The position numbers and the translations under genes are program-made. Shown here piece by piece: positions 27,043 through 42,700 of a DNA stretch of 64,000 bases. Origin of the DNA: Baylisascaris procyonis (lineage: Eukaryota; Nematoda; Chromadorea; Rhabditida; Ascarididae); contig JAZARR010000078.1 of assembly GCA_037389465.1 (NCBI GenBank), positions 4,710,501-4,774,500 on the forward strand. Reading direction: 5' to 3'. The stretch's first letter is position 1. Every line of letters begins with the position of its first letter. Under the pieces are notes generated by a model. The model searched no databases, was not told the DNA's origin, and saw only the letters and a program-made list of their open reading frames with translations.

Positions 27043-27199
27043 AAATGCTCGCGCCTAGAGTCGCTCTGACGGTTGTTGCTGATACTAGTGGCAACTATAG
27101 GAACACGATCAACATTCAAGTTCCTGCTACTCGTCACATTTGCACATTGCAGCAAGCTTATGAAAATTTGAGGATGGAAATCTCATTTCGCTATCGCTA
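27043..27199 (+). CDS. Weak exon candidate, unidentified
   Basis: This follows TTCTAG at about 27042 and stays open for some 50 codons to TAA, encoding LAPRVALTVVADTSGN and later TLQQAYENLRMEI. The amphipathic beta-like start and non-random composition look coding, but no donor or partner exon is clear. A second open frame at 27212-27505 (97 codons) follows directly, and one at 26267-26400 precedes it. Together they could be remnants of a gene or a pseudogene. Confidence 0.15.
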
Positions 27200-28833
27200 A
27201 GCATCAGTGGCTTGGTGAGTCTGGATTCTGAAGTCTTGAATAAACTTCATATCAAGGATGCTCCTTCATCTGGAAAAGCTGCACATTTCAGCTGCTATCG
27301 GCTATTTATATGTGTTAAAACTCGCGCGCTGGAAAGAAAGGCTCCTTTGATCATGGTAGTAGACAAAAGCAAAGGTTCTTTTCACCTCGGTATAAAACTG
27401 CCAACAACTAGTGCTGAGAAGTTATCGCTTTCCAGTGCGGTTGTTGATGCATCGCTAAAAATATTTTCGCTCTTCATGAGCTGCTCCCACATCGCTCGCC
27501 GCTAACGTAATTGAATATTTTGTTTGTCTTTTTTTCATGTAGTGCTTCTTTGTTCGAACCTATTCGGCTCAAAATAAGCATAAATTTAATTTGAGGCATT
27601 TGCCTTGGAGGTTCGCGTTCCTATCGTTAGGTGGATTCGGGTATTCCATACGTCATATGAATTGCTGTGTTTACTAGCTTGAAAAAGCCGAGCTCGTTGC
27701 TCACTAGACGCGAGAGGTGATCATTGCACACATGTTTTCATTAATTCTATATTTGATGCATTGTAATGTGAAAATGAATGGGCGATTAATTTGTTGTACG
27801 ATTTCTCGATTTGAGACTTTATCAGTCTTCTTCAAGTGAAGTGAAATGTTTCTAAAGCATTTTCGAAGTAATAGTTCAAAAAAAAAAAATTACAAACCCT
27901 AATACTTTGAACCGCACTGCGGCAAAGTGCAAAGCATACTTTTAAGTTCAGTGATGAACGCTTTGTGGCGTCATGGATAACCGGTTCCCAGACACAACAG
28001 AGTAACGCTTCGTTCTCGATAAGGACACTGCGACTTTGCTTCGTAGGATTTCTATTCAATAGTGAGTTTTTTGAGAATTTATTTGAGAGAAATCACATCT
28101 TCTTGCAGTTTTTTCAGGGACATTTTGCATTTGGCAAATTTTCTTCACCACAAAAAATCTCCACCATTAAATATTTGCTTCTCATTTGACGTGACTTCGC
28201 GATTCGATCATGTGTAATTAGTGTGTTTATTTAACTTACTCACTGCTCAATCATTTACTGCGTGCGTTTGTTGTTCCCGCAACTCTTTTTCACCTTTTTC
28301 GTCCACTCTCCACATTCATAAGCAATCTGCTGCACTCAACAGCAGTGGTATGTTCTCGCTTTCATTGCTTGCCGATCTGTTCAAAATAGCTTAGTGGTAA
28401 TAAGGCTTCATGAGTGCGAAGCTTCGTCTCATCGCTGCTTTTGCACAGCTTTTTTCCGACCAAAGGTATCATATAAAAGTTTCTTTTTTAGAAAGAATCC
28501 TCTAAGTCTCATCCTTGAAGTTACAGCAACCCGCTTATTTGCCAACCCTTCGGACCGTCCATCAGCGATTATATGCTTAAATAAGACTAATTTTCACTAC
28601 GGCCACATATTTCTTTTGCCTCAATTTGAGGCAAAAATTTATCGGCGCTTCGATTTATGAACAAAGAAAAAGTCATTTAAATTCCTCTTTCTTGTGTCCA
28701 CGTAAGTGACTTTAGTGAATTTCTTACATGGCATATCTTTAATACTTCCAACAGTCACTCCAGCTAATATTTGATTTAATAAAGGCTTGCACAAATACAT
28801 AAATTTCTTCATGTCCATTGGATTTCAGAGGCA

Positions 28834-29647
28834 ATGCGTTTTCTAGTGGTCACCTTCACGCTTCCACTTGCACTAAGTTATGGTCAGCTAATTGTACTAC
28901 CTACGAATCTGGAATTCGTCAAAGAAAGCGACTTGAGGCGCATCTATGACACTATTAGAAGGTCGACACTGTCTTTCACTTACAGATGCCAATAATTTTT
29001 TTTTTTTTTTTTCAAATCGGTTGTGCCTTCTAAGAACGCTTGGTACCGAAAAAGGAGACAATTACATGGATAAGGGAACAGAATTCCCCAAGTGAAACAG
29101 GAAATCACTGAAGCTTGTTTGTTGATAGACATGCCTATGCTTGTAACTTTCCGGCTGACATATCACACTACTTGCTTTCTATTTGATTCACTCGTCTGCG
29201 CTCATTGCAACTGAGGAGAATAGCTGTCTGCTGCATTGTATTTTGCTTCAGCGAGTTGCAAATAATATCCAGGGTTGCACAATATGTTCATGGGGACATT
29301 TTTGTTCATGTTTTCGCCTTGGAGAATGCTTTATTTCATATGTTCAGCTTCATTTCGAAGTTTTCTATCGTTTCGTTAATGCAGCTGAATAAGCGAAATA
29401 TTTTTGTCCAATTTCCGTTCCACAAGACGATATAATTGATTGCTGAAAAGTCTCGAAGAATGCAAGTTTATTATATGGAGGTTTATGAAGAATCTTCACG
29501 TGGCATCCTAAAAGAGCGACGACCTTCATATGGTTAGTGAAGTGTGCTGGGAGGTGGCAAATCTTGGGCGTTACAGTGCACCGAAAAGCAAATTGCTCTT
29601 GTGGTGGCCTACGATACTGCATAGGGCAGCTCCCTGCGATGAAATGA
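28834..29647 (+). CDS. Candidate small secreted protein (three exons)
   Basis: The ATG at 28834 lies 5 nt after a TTTCAG site (28824-28828) and opens a convincing signal peptide (MRFLVVTFTLPLALSYG). Exons 28834-28961, 29459-29532 and 29577-29647 join in phase (2 then 1) to a protein of about 90 aa ending in a Cys-bearing tail (CSCGGLRYC) and TGA. The donors are GTCGAC (weak) and GTTAGT; the acceptor of exon 3 (GTTACAG) is good but that of exon 2 is poor. No family recognised. The first exon is the best-supported part. Confidence 0.27.
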
Positions 29648-30077
29648 CAAGGCGATTGAGGTCTTTGAAAATTTACCGCATAACAAAGGTTGTTTTAAGG
29701 ATAGTCAACGGCGATAGCGTGAGGGTAACAGTCTTAAACGGCCTGTCTACGTGTCATAACGTTGCAAGGTGACGGCGAATCTGACTCTGTATCCCGGTAG
29801 CACTCAATATTGCATACTGCATTCTCCTTACAAGCAGATGTTGCTTTATGTTCGACTGCTGTTTCTATAATTTTGTTGAGTTTTGAGGAGAAATAAATCT
29901 ACGAACGTCAGTAAATGAGCAAAACGTCTCACGTTGATTTCAAGCCGATTAAACGAGTCACTTAGGAAATGTGACGACGGAAAATATTACTCATATGGAT
30001 GTGGCATTTTGGTATGCGCTACTTTCACTGTATTATTGAAGGCTAGCGTATGACTTCTACGTTTTAAAAGAGCAAAT

Positions 30078-30720
30078 CGTCGCAACTGGGCAGGAGGGGA
30101 TCCAACGAGGACTGATGAACTTCCAGCAAAATATTGAACGAATTGCCAATGTGATGAATGGGAATGTAAGGAATTTACATGCTTCATTGAAGAGGATGTA
30201 CATATTGCATCTGAAATAGCACTATCTGTAACAAAATTGTGACTCCTTCAAATAAGACACAAAGTTTAGTCAATCTACCTAGAGCGAAATACAATCTTCG
30301 ATCTAGTGACTCGATGATTTTATGAAACATTCAAACTGTCATGGGCTAGATGTTTCCCAAGAGGCGGGTGCGCCCTTTGTGAAACTAGTTCAAGGATAGC
30401 GGAGGGTTTATAACAAAAAACGGCCTACTTCCGCTTCCTATTCGATGTCATTTTCCAATACCTCGAAATGAAGATTGTCTTTAGGCATATTTGCTGGCCA
30501 CTTTCAGCATCTGGTGCTCTATTTGTGATCCTGTCATCTAGCACAAAGACATTGCGCCTTCAAACGAAACTTTCAGGTACAGCCGATGGCGACGAGCTTC
30601 ACGCCGTCAACACCTCTCGCAGCACCGCCTTCGGGCGGACGCACTACTCAACAAAGGATTCCGCCAGTTGTCATCAAAAACAAAGTGCCTACGAGATATT
30701 CATTCCGTTCGGGACGATAG
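30078..30720 (+). CDS. Candidate 3' exons of an unidentified gene
   Basis: An open stretch at about 30078-30168 ends in a clean GTAAGG donor and encodes a helical-looking segment (RGLMNFQQNIERIANVMNGN). It joins in phase 0 to 30577-30720, which follows CTTTCAG, is noticeably GC-richer than its surroundings, and encodes a Pro/Thr/Ser-rich tail (FTPSTPLAAPPSGGRTT) ending KVPTRYSFRSGR and TAG. No family recognised. Upstream exons were not found; linkage to the signal-peptide exon at 28834 is possible but unproven. Confidence 0.27.
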
Positions 30721-33639
<2,919 letters not shown>

Positions 33640-33711
33640 ACTAGAAAAGCATCAAAAGCTCAGATTCTTGTTCTGTTTCGTTATTTACAGACGACTGGAC
33701 TCGGGTGCCAT

Positions 33712-36700
33712 ATGCTGGCGTCGTTCGTCGCTGCTCCAACTTTGAAAAGCTGCTCCTTCTGCTCACTGTTATTGGTAATTAGCGTGGTGATTGCAACCGA
33801 CAACAGCCGCGAACGGGAATACTCTATTGCGGCAACGCGAATTCTAAACCACAATGATTCTAACCTTTTTATTGCACCATCCACAGATTGCGATCACTGT
33901 CCAACGGTTGAGGATTCCAAATTCATGCGCCCGAAAAGGGCTTCGAATGCTACGCAGCCACAACAAAAGAGAGGATTTGTTGGATCGTATGACGCGAACC
34001 AAGCCGTTAAGGTGAGATTCTCTACCGTGGGAGTGCGGGAATTTTATATCTTAGGTTACATCTTCGCGAAAAAACATTTATCGAAGAAATTTGTGACTGC
34101 AATGCTTCATTAGAAAGCAACTTTTTGCTATCCCTTCGGAGGAATGAGTCGTGGCAACAGGCTATTTTGAGGTCAGTGCAGATGGCAAGATTCACATCCG
34201 GATTGGACATATCGGAGCCGTGGGCGCACTCCCCAACGACTACAAAGTGCTCAATATTAGCCGAGACGAACTCTATGACGAAGGTGTGCTTGGCGAGGAT
34301 CTCGAATTCCAGTGAGGCTTTTATTTGCAAGAGAAGACAATCGCAATGACTTGAAAAGATTTGCTAAGTGTATTTGTTGAGAAAACCGCTTGCCTACAGT
34401 AAATCGTTTATTTCAACTTAGCCACATAGCTTACGCGACTTGTAGCCCTATCTCAGGTATTCTGAGCTTGAAAGGAACTCGTTGATAAGCTGGCTTCAGC
34501 AGGGCAGAAAGTGAAATAAAATTAGCCAATATATAGAAAGAATAAAGTATAAAATCACCAGAAAACATTCTAATATGTCGATTCGTGAAGGATTATCTCC
34601 CGGATGGGTTGCGGTGAATCATTCGAAGGAGTCGCTGTGGCAGCCGAATTGTTTCACCAATATCAAGTGCGAGCATTCATCGGACCATATTGCATGGAAG
34701 GTAGTTTTAAATTAGAATATCTTCTTCCTCTTCACTCTTTTCACTTATTAGTTTCCTGAAGAAACACTCAAATCACTAGTCATAAACGTGACATTACATG
34801 CTCCAGCTGCGGACGAATATGTGCCTACAGTAACCGAGTTTGATAGCAAGTTCAACGTATATTTTCACATTTAAGATTTTCATGCGTATAGTCTTGTTAG
34901 ATCATGTGATTAGGCCATTGAACATCATTCTAAATAGGTAGCTTTGGCCATCGCAGAAGTCACACTCTTCTAGTCACAATCTTGTATGAGTGCTGTATCG
35001 TTGAATCGAGGTACTCACTTTTAAAGGTAATGTAAAATGTGATTTGATTTGGCATACCATTCAAATATAAGAATAACTTCTCAATGTCTTTCTACTACCA
35101 CTATTACGAATTGTCTCATGAAACGATTCACGTTCAGAGATGGAAGCGGTGGCTAAAATGGGCGCCTTTTGGAATATTCCAGTTATCTCTTATATGGCTA
35201 CTTCGAGTGCTATGAATGACAAGAACATCTATAAGACGTTGGCACGCGCTTCATCAAAAAGCCCAACAGCACTTGCTGAAGCAACAGCTGCTCTTTTGCT
35301 CCACTACAAGTGGTTAAAGGTTGAAAGAGATGCATCTCTTTACAGCTATTATATGCATGATAGAATGGTAGTCTGAATGCTGCAATTATAACAAAAAACA
35401 AGAAAAAAATTGCGTTGATTTTAATGATTCTTACCTACTGCCGGAATTAACAAAAATTTTCATATTATAGATGAAGTTTTTCTGCTCACAGTAATTGACC
35501 ACTTGAATACAAACGCAGTCAATGATTCCTAGTGAGGCAAACTTTTACTAATCTTTCACTTAAAATGGGATGTTTTCAATTATTATATTTTTTGCCTTTT
35601 TTGAATGTAAATATTGAGTGAAGTGTGGCACTTATTCATTGCAGTTGCAGCGTTGCCATTAGCCAAAAAAGATGAAAGAAACGGGAGTGAATGCATAAAT
35701 AATGATCTGTATTGGTCAATTTAAAGATGCGTTGTGAAGTGAGCAGTAATTCTTAGACAACGGTTTTTAGGTTGCTATTGTGACAAATACGGGCACAGTG
35801 GCGTTTGATCGAGTGGTCGCTTTCGAGGAAGTGTTTAAGCGAACAAACATTAACATTGTCAAAAAGGTGATGTTTGAGGAGAACTCATCAGCACAGGATA
35901 TCATCAACAGTGGACTACTCAGTGACATTGAAAGCAATGCCAGAAGTAGGTTCCTGATTTGACTCATCTCATCTTCCATATGATTGATAAGCAAGAACTA
36001 GCTTTTCGGCAAACGCATATGCGAGTATCTTGTAGTATCAATAATATTTATTGAAAGAATCAAAGTGCTGCATAGAGTCGAAGAGCAAATATCAATTACT
36101 GTCTACTTTTTTAAATTATAAGATGTGAGCAAAAATAGATAGAGATCAAACCCTTCAGTAGCAAACCGTACGATCCTATTCGTTCATTTTCAATTTTGTG
36201 CACGTACCCGACGGCAGCTTCGTCATTTGCGTAAGCTTTCTTTGAGGAATACTACGACCCTTGCAAAATATTTTTAGAGATATTTTTGTTTTGAATATAT
36301 GAAGGAATCCTAGAGTTCTAAGCCTTTCGCTTTCTGAGAGAAGCTTCCGTCTTTTATGATTGTTTATGAAGTTGCATTCATAAATTCCATTTAGCTAGGC
36401 CATGTGTGCTTCTTTATCTAGGCGTCACTTATGCTAGTCTGTGCATCGACTTTCATCGGAGTTTTAAAATTGACTGAGACTAGTAATATTGAATTTAATG
36501 GTTGTAATGCACATATCGATGCCATCCTCCCACTTAATGAACTATGTTCTAAAGACGTTGCAGTCTTTCTAAAGCGGAAGATTTTTGCGCTCATATAACA
36601 TCCATCAGTCACTGGCTGTACGCCGTTCGGTACGAAAAAGAAAATTCTGCAGCAGATTTAGTGTCTAGGGAAGAGTCAGTCAAAACTATGAAAGCATTGT

Positions 36701-39700
36701 TGCATATATTTATCTAATAAAGTTCTCCACTTATTTCATATTGATAATAGCAGACCCATCATTCCTATAGCACTCCCATTACGGAAGAAAAAATTCATAG
36801 TATATACTATGTTGACGAAACGCAGAAATTTCCGACAAAGTATATTCGCCTGATTTAAATGTCGATGATGGTGAACAAATTCATTTTACCACGACCAAGC
36901 TGCATTTTTCACATATAAGAAGCGCGTTGATTCGATGATGCGTACTGACATATGCCTATTTGCCTTGTATATCAGTAGGCTATATGCCTTTCGGCAATAT
37001 GTGAAATTGTTCAACAAAGTGGGAATAGTTCGACGTATAAACTATTTTCATTAATTCGTAAATTTCAGTCATTGTGTGCGTTTTCTCAGCGACACGCGAC
37101 AATACAAAAGAATTTATGCAAGCCACTTACACATCCGGAATGCATACCTCCGAGTATGCATACGTGCTGCCTTGGATACAGTCAGGTCCCAAGGACAATC
37201 TACCGTGGCTTGGCGCTGACGGAACACTATTACAGAAAGTCAAGGAATACTATACCAATTCCATCATAGTATGTTTTCGGCATATCACAGCAATAAAAAG
37301 TAGAGGATAATTTTTTGAGGGCAACGCAACTTTGATTATGCATCCGAAAGGTTTTTTTCTGTAGGTGGACGACGTCGCCGGTTTTGATGACACCGTTGTT
37401 ACGAACTTCTATGCAAAGGTCGAGGAACGTGGAGTGTCGAGGGAGCAACTCGATGCGGTATAAAAGTTTTCGAACTATTCTCCTGAGCTAAATAGCATTA
37501 CATAGGTGGAAATATATTTCTAATGAAACAAACATAACTGGAATTCGAACGAGCAATTGGTACTTGAAGTTGATTTTCAGGCATAAAAAATAGCGGAGTG
37601 AAACAAAGGTCTCAGCCAAAAAAGGATTTTTTGTCGACGACATTGTGGTAACGTCAGTGATTTCCGAAAGTATTATTTATCAGGGCGTAGTAGAGAGTAT
37701 CTTATGCCAACTTCAAATATCCTAGTCAACAACGTCATTAAAATCCGTCCAGCCATCAGCTTTTCCACATTTTCGGTATAGATTCAGAGGTCGTGTGACT
37801 CTTTACTGTTTTCATCATGAGAAAGTTTATTAGTGCCAACAAATAAAGTGACTTGTAGACAAATATCTTCGGTTATTTACACTTGTACGATTCGATGAAG
37901 CTATATGCGACTGCGCTAAGGAAGGTTCTAAACGAAACACACGACCCAACAAAAGTGACAGATGGAAGAGCCATTTGGAATAGTATGCGAAGATTACAAT
38001 TCGAAGGTTTGTTCATGTCTTCGATTTGCACTTGTTTTCGGCACCCAGTAATGGTCAAAACTGGCAAGTTCGCAGGGATCGAGATCGCCTCTCTCAGCTG
38101 CTTAACGAGAAAGTCGTATGGGATTTTCTTTTCTTCAGGTGGGGCAACAGGCACGGTGCTAATGGATGACTTAGCAGACAGGGCTCCATTCATCGGTGCA
38201 TTTTACGTATCGGTCAGTCATGAGCAGCTCATGAAAATGGTCACAATGGAGTCAACACTCATCCCAAAGTGCGATGGCCTCAAGGACAAAATCGGCTGTT
38301 TCCAACTGGTATGAAGTTGACGCCTATAAATACAACGTGCGGATCTAAACAACCACAACAATTGCAGAAACTGACGGACGTAATGACAGGATTCTGGCCA
38401 AGTGATAGCGGAGCGGTGCCATTGGATGAACCACTATGTGGGTACCGCAATCAGCGGTGCTCTTGGGCTCTTGAGATCACTATTGCAGCAGTGTTCTTTG
38501 GGCTCGTTGCTCTAGCGGTTGCTGGATTTTTCGTTCATAGGCATTGGTGAGTGGTGCAATTGTCACTTATCGTGTTTTGAAGTTTTCCTGTTAAGCTATA
38601 CTGGTCTTGTGTTTTACTTATCGGAAGCTTCATCACAAGCACACTCATTTCGTGTTCACGCTTGAAAAGAGTAAGGATGAAGCACTAACTTTTTTTGCTA
38701 ATGAAATCCCCGCCTTCATATAGGAACATCATTTAAGGGAGATACGTCAACTTGACAAGATGCCGTGGCGAATTTTCCGAGACGATCTAAAGCTAATCGA
38801 TGGTGACCAAGTAAAATCAATGGTTCGTTTCACGAATTGTCTTATGGAAATCTACAATAGAGCGGGTTTCGCAATTTAACCATTTTCTTCGAAGATAAAC
38901 TATTTTATAATATGAGACAGATCCAAAATTTGGCCACGAAAAAAATTCTATATGGGAAAGCAACTGGCAATTGCCGTTTTTAATCGATTGCTATAATTAT
39001 CCTCTTGTGAAAACTTTGCATGGAATTTTCGCGTTTGCTTTATGCTTATTATTTTTGCATTATCAAGTTAATTAGTTGCCGTGCTTCTCGTTTTCGTATG
39101 CTACTCGATTATAGCTTTCGGTTGGAAGTTCAAATACAAAAATCAGCAATGTGAGTGCCGATCAGAAACGACATGCAATAATTGGCGTCAACACGCATGC
39201 CACTTATCATCGCTATAGTCAAAGAAGAACGATAAAATTCCGCAGAGATGATTTGCAACTGTTGACTCAGGTAATTTGCCATTGAAGCAGCTGCCAACCT
39301 GTTCGCCTTTCTTACGATATGGATGTCGTGATGATGCTTCCTAGTTTCTTTGCGCACAAATGCAAAATTACTTTCACCATCACAACAATGATTCATAAAA
39401 TGAGCAGCGCTTCAAGTCTCATTCAGTCGTTTAACGCCGTCGCCAAATCGTATCGAATCGGCCAAAGAATATATCACTATGCAACAACCAGTCAAACGGT
39501 TCATTCAGTTCACAATTTCCTCTTTCGATGTGCTCCGACTCCCAACCATCTTTACGGTTCAATAGGAGAAAGTGAGACACAAATACTATCACCGGACGAA
39601 TTTGTAACCTCCAAAGCTGTGCTATTTGCTCTGAATTTTTGAACTGAATTAAAAGTGCTGCAGGGACCGAAAATTTCTGCATTTGCAGATGAAGCAGGTG

Positions 39701-42700
39701 GTACACGACAACCTGAATGTTTTCTTGGGTATGTCGTTCAATCAGTGCGAAGAAATGCTCGTTCTGTGGAAGTTCTGCTCCAGAGGTACGGTCCAGGTGA
39801 GTGAGCGCACGAGTAATTTTCCTTGACACAACTCGATCGAGCGGCAACAGTTGCAAGTTGCAGTGAGGTCTTCAGCTCGTTATCATGATCTTAACTCCCT
39901 GAACAGCTTCTCGATTAGACTGTGGAGTGGGCGCTGTTTAAAGGTGCAAAAGTCGTCTTTCGTTTAATTCTTGGTGTTGCGCAAAAGCCACTGCTTCGCA
40001 TCCGTTCACCTGAGTTGTTTACCACCATCGGATTTACGCAAGAGATACTGTGACAGAATATGCATTTTTAGGTCGCATGCTCTTTACCAGGTGGAACTAT
40101 ACAAAGCAATAACATACGCCCATGATTGCAGGACATAATTTACAACGCGAATGTCAACTTGGATGCGAAATTCCATGCAGCATTTGTGAAAGATATAACG
40201 CTGGTTAGACTTCAGTTTTATTCGAGTACAGGATGCGCATTCAACGAATCTGACGTGTATAGCATGAAAAATTCAGGGAAATGCTTCAAAAACTTGAGCT
40301 TATAGAAAATTGCAAGAATCACATTCCATGCCGAGGAAGAATTAGTGAATGGGAATTGATTCAGATGCAAATTCCTTCTACTGCAATGTGTTTGCCATCA
40401 TTGCGAGGGCATGTCCCATATAACAGTGGAAAACCCATTGTGGTTGGAAGTATAAATCAACGATTTCATTCTCATTAAATTCAGTATTATTTTTTATGGC
40501 GGTTACTTAGTTGCGTTTATAAAATATAGGATAATTAAAGGGTCTTGAGTATCTTCACGCTTCGCCAATCGGTTACCATGGCTCGTTAACTCCATGGGCA
40601 TGTCTTATCGACCGTAATTGGATGGTGAAACTTACCGACTTCGGAATCGCGAACCCTATCGAGAAATGGGAGAAGCAAGGACTCATAACCGTTGACGCAT
40701 TGATTTCAGACGACGATAAAAGTGGCGCATCACAGCGCACATGTTAGAAGTTTGCGCCTTATCACTCCATTATTGTTTAAACATTGGAAATTGTTTTATG
40801 TAACCTGGATTTTTTCTCTTACTTACTTCTGAATTCTGGAGAGCTTATAGCTCTGACCAATTCAGCTTCTAACCTTCAGCCGATGCAGGGTAACCACTTT
40901 CATTGGAAATATATTCTTAAGAAAATTGCAGCAGCCTTATATTGTGCACCTGAAATGTTGAAAAATCGCGAAACGAATCGACGCCGCATGATGGATCAAT
41001 CATGGGTGAAGCAATCACAAGCAAGACGACAATCCGGTGACATATACGCATTTGGGATGGTCATGTACGAGATCATTTTCAGGGCGTTGCCTTTCCCTGA
41101 AGACACTGACATTAACGGTTTGCCTCGAATAGTACTTCTACTGAACAAACAAGTAGAAAAATTGGATTTCGATGAGCTTTTATCTCCAAACAACCTCTGA
41201 AATATTAGAGGCACAACATTTCGAGACCCCAAGCGCCGCAGAAAAATCAGTCACAACAATTGTTTAGGAAATTCGAAATTATCTAATATGTTTGTAGATG
41301 AGCGCTTATAAAGCTCTATTACTTCTATGCGTGCGAAGATAGATTCGGTGTTAATAATAGCCTGCAGAGTGCACAAAAATGGTTCCATAATTGCCGCTCG
41401 GGAAATATTCAGTTGTTCTGATTAAATTTTGCATGACATTTAGATAGAGTATATCATACGTTTTTAAGCATGGTCATTGATTACAGAAAGACCAATTTTC
41501 GAGCATTACAAAACCATTTACCACCTCAAACTTTAGTTTACAATTCATGTTCCAGATTACTTTCAAATCCTTGGAACTGAATAAGAGAAAGTGAATTTTT
41601 AAAGAATTGGTCGACACGATAGCCGATGGAAGTCGTATTATTCAACCACAAATCCAGAACCAAATGAGTATTCACCCCGATCTGGCTGCATTACTGCGCG
41701 ACTGCTGGTCAGAAAATCCAGATCTACGCCCATCGATCCGTCGAGTGCGCCTCAACACAGATGTTGCACTGAAAACGTTCGTCGGAATCCCTTTTGTTTT
41801 TTCTCATATTACTTTGAGGACAATATCAACTTCTTAGGAAGGGTTTTACATCTGATGCCACACTTTCGTGAGAGAGGATCAATCTTTCATGACTGGCTGA
41901 TCTGACTTTCGAGCCAGTATTCTCTGAGCCGCAGAATGAGTATAATGTTTCGATGAATATTTAGGAAAGGAAGCCTAGTAGACCAAATGATGCGTATGAT
42001 GGAACAATATGCTAACAACCTCGAGAAATTGGTCGCTGAACGAACTGGTATGTTGGAGGAAGCAAATGTACGAGCCGACAAACTACTCTCGCAGCTGCTA
42101 CCCAAGTCGGAATCCTTCTATCAACGCAGTTTTTGTTTATTTACGCTTCTTTTTAAATGCCTGTTTTGCTTCAGAATTGGATGCTCATAGAACCACCTCC
42201 TTACCGCACAATTAATTAAGATCTGAGCACAAACGTGGGTGAAATGAAAGGCAACTTAAAACAGATATTGCGAACTTCTCTGCCCTGAAATGATTACACC
42301 ATCCATGAGTGCCATCTGTCAGAGCCTCTAAGTAACGAGTTTGAGGACACTAAGATCTGGAGCAATTGCCATCATTGTTAAAGATACAACATTCAATTTC
42401 TATTGAATTCAATCGCATGGCAGCCGGAAATAGCACGAATAGCTTCTCATGACTCTCAAAGAATCCTTGACACGTTCTAGAAAGAAGTTGGTAATAAAAG
42501 AAACGATTGTTGAAATTAATTAGGTACGTTGCGAATGAACTGAAACTTGGTCGACCAGTACCGCCTAAGCTGTTTACATCGGCGACTGTCCTCTTCTCCG
42601 ATATTGTCGGCTTCACCTCACTTTGTTCCACCTCAACACCTCTCGAAGTTGTGAACATGCTGAATGGTATTTACACTGGATTCGATGAATGCATCGCTCG

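Larger units (their letters stand above)
19015..28820. other. Gene-poor region
   Basis: Almost 10 kb upstream of the trehalases with only microsatellites, a short perfect hairpin at about 20219-20241 (TGTGCATTT around CATAA) and weak open frames. The longest frame (22931-23497) contains a CA repeat and no motif. The upstream trehalase promoter should lie just above 19015. Confidence 0.6.

Noticed and set aside
28834..28961. Idea that this signal-peptide exon starts a ribophorin II (oligosaccharyltransferase) gene
   Set aside because: Only a vague resemblance after the signal peptide; no further ribophorin exons found downstream.
29365..29622. Minus-strand 85-codon frame considered as a mariner-type remnant
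   Set aside because: No recognisable transposase motif or inverted repeats; opposite strand carries better exon signals.
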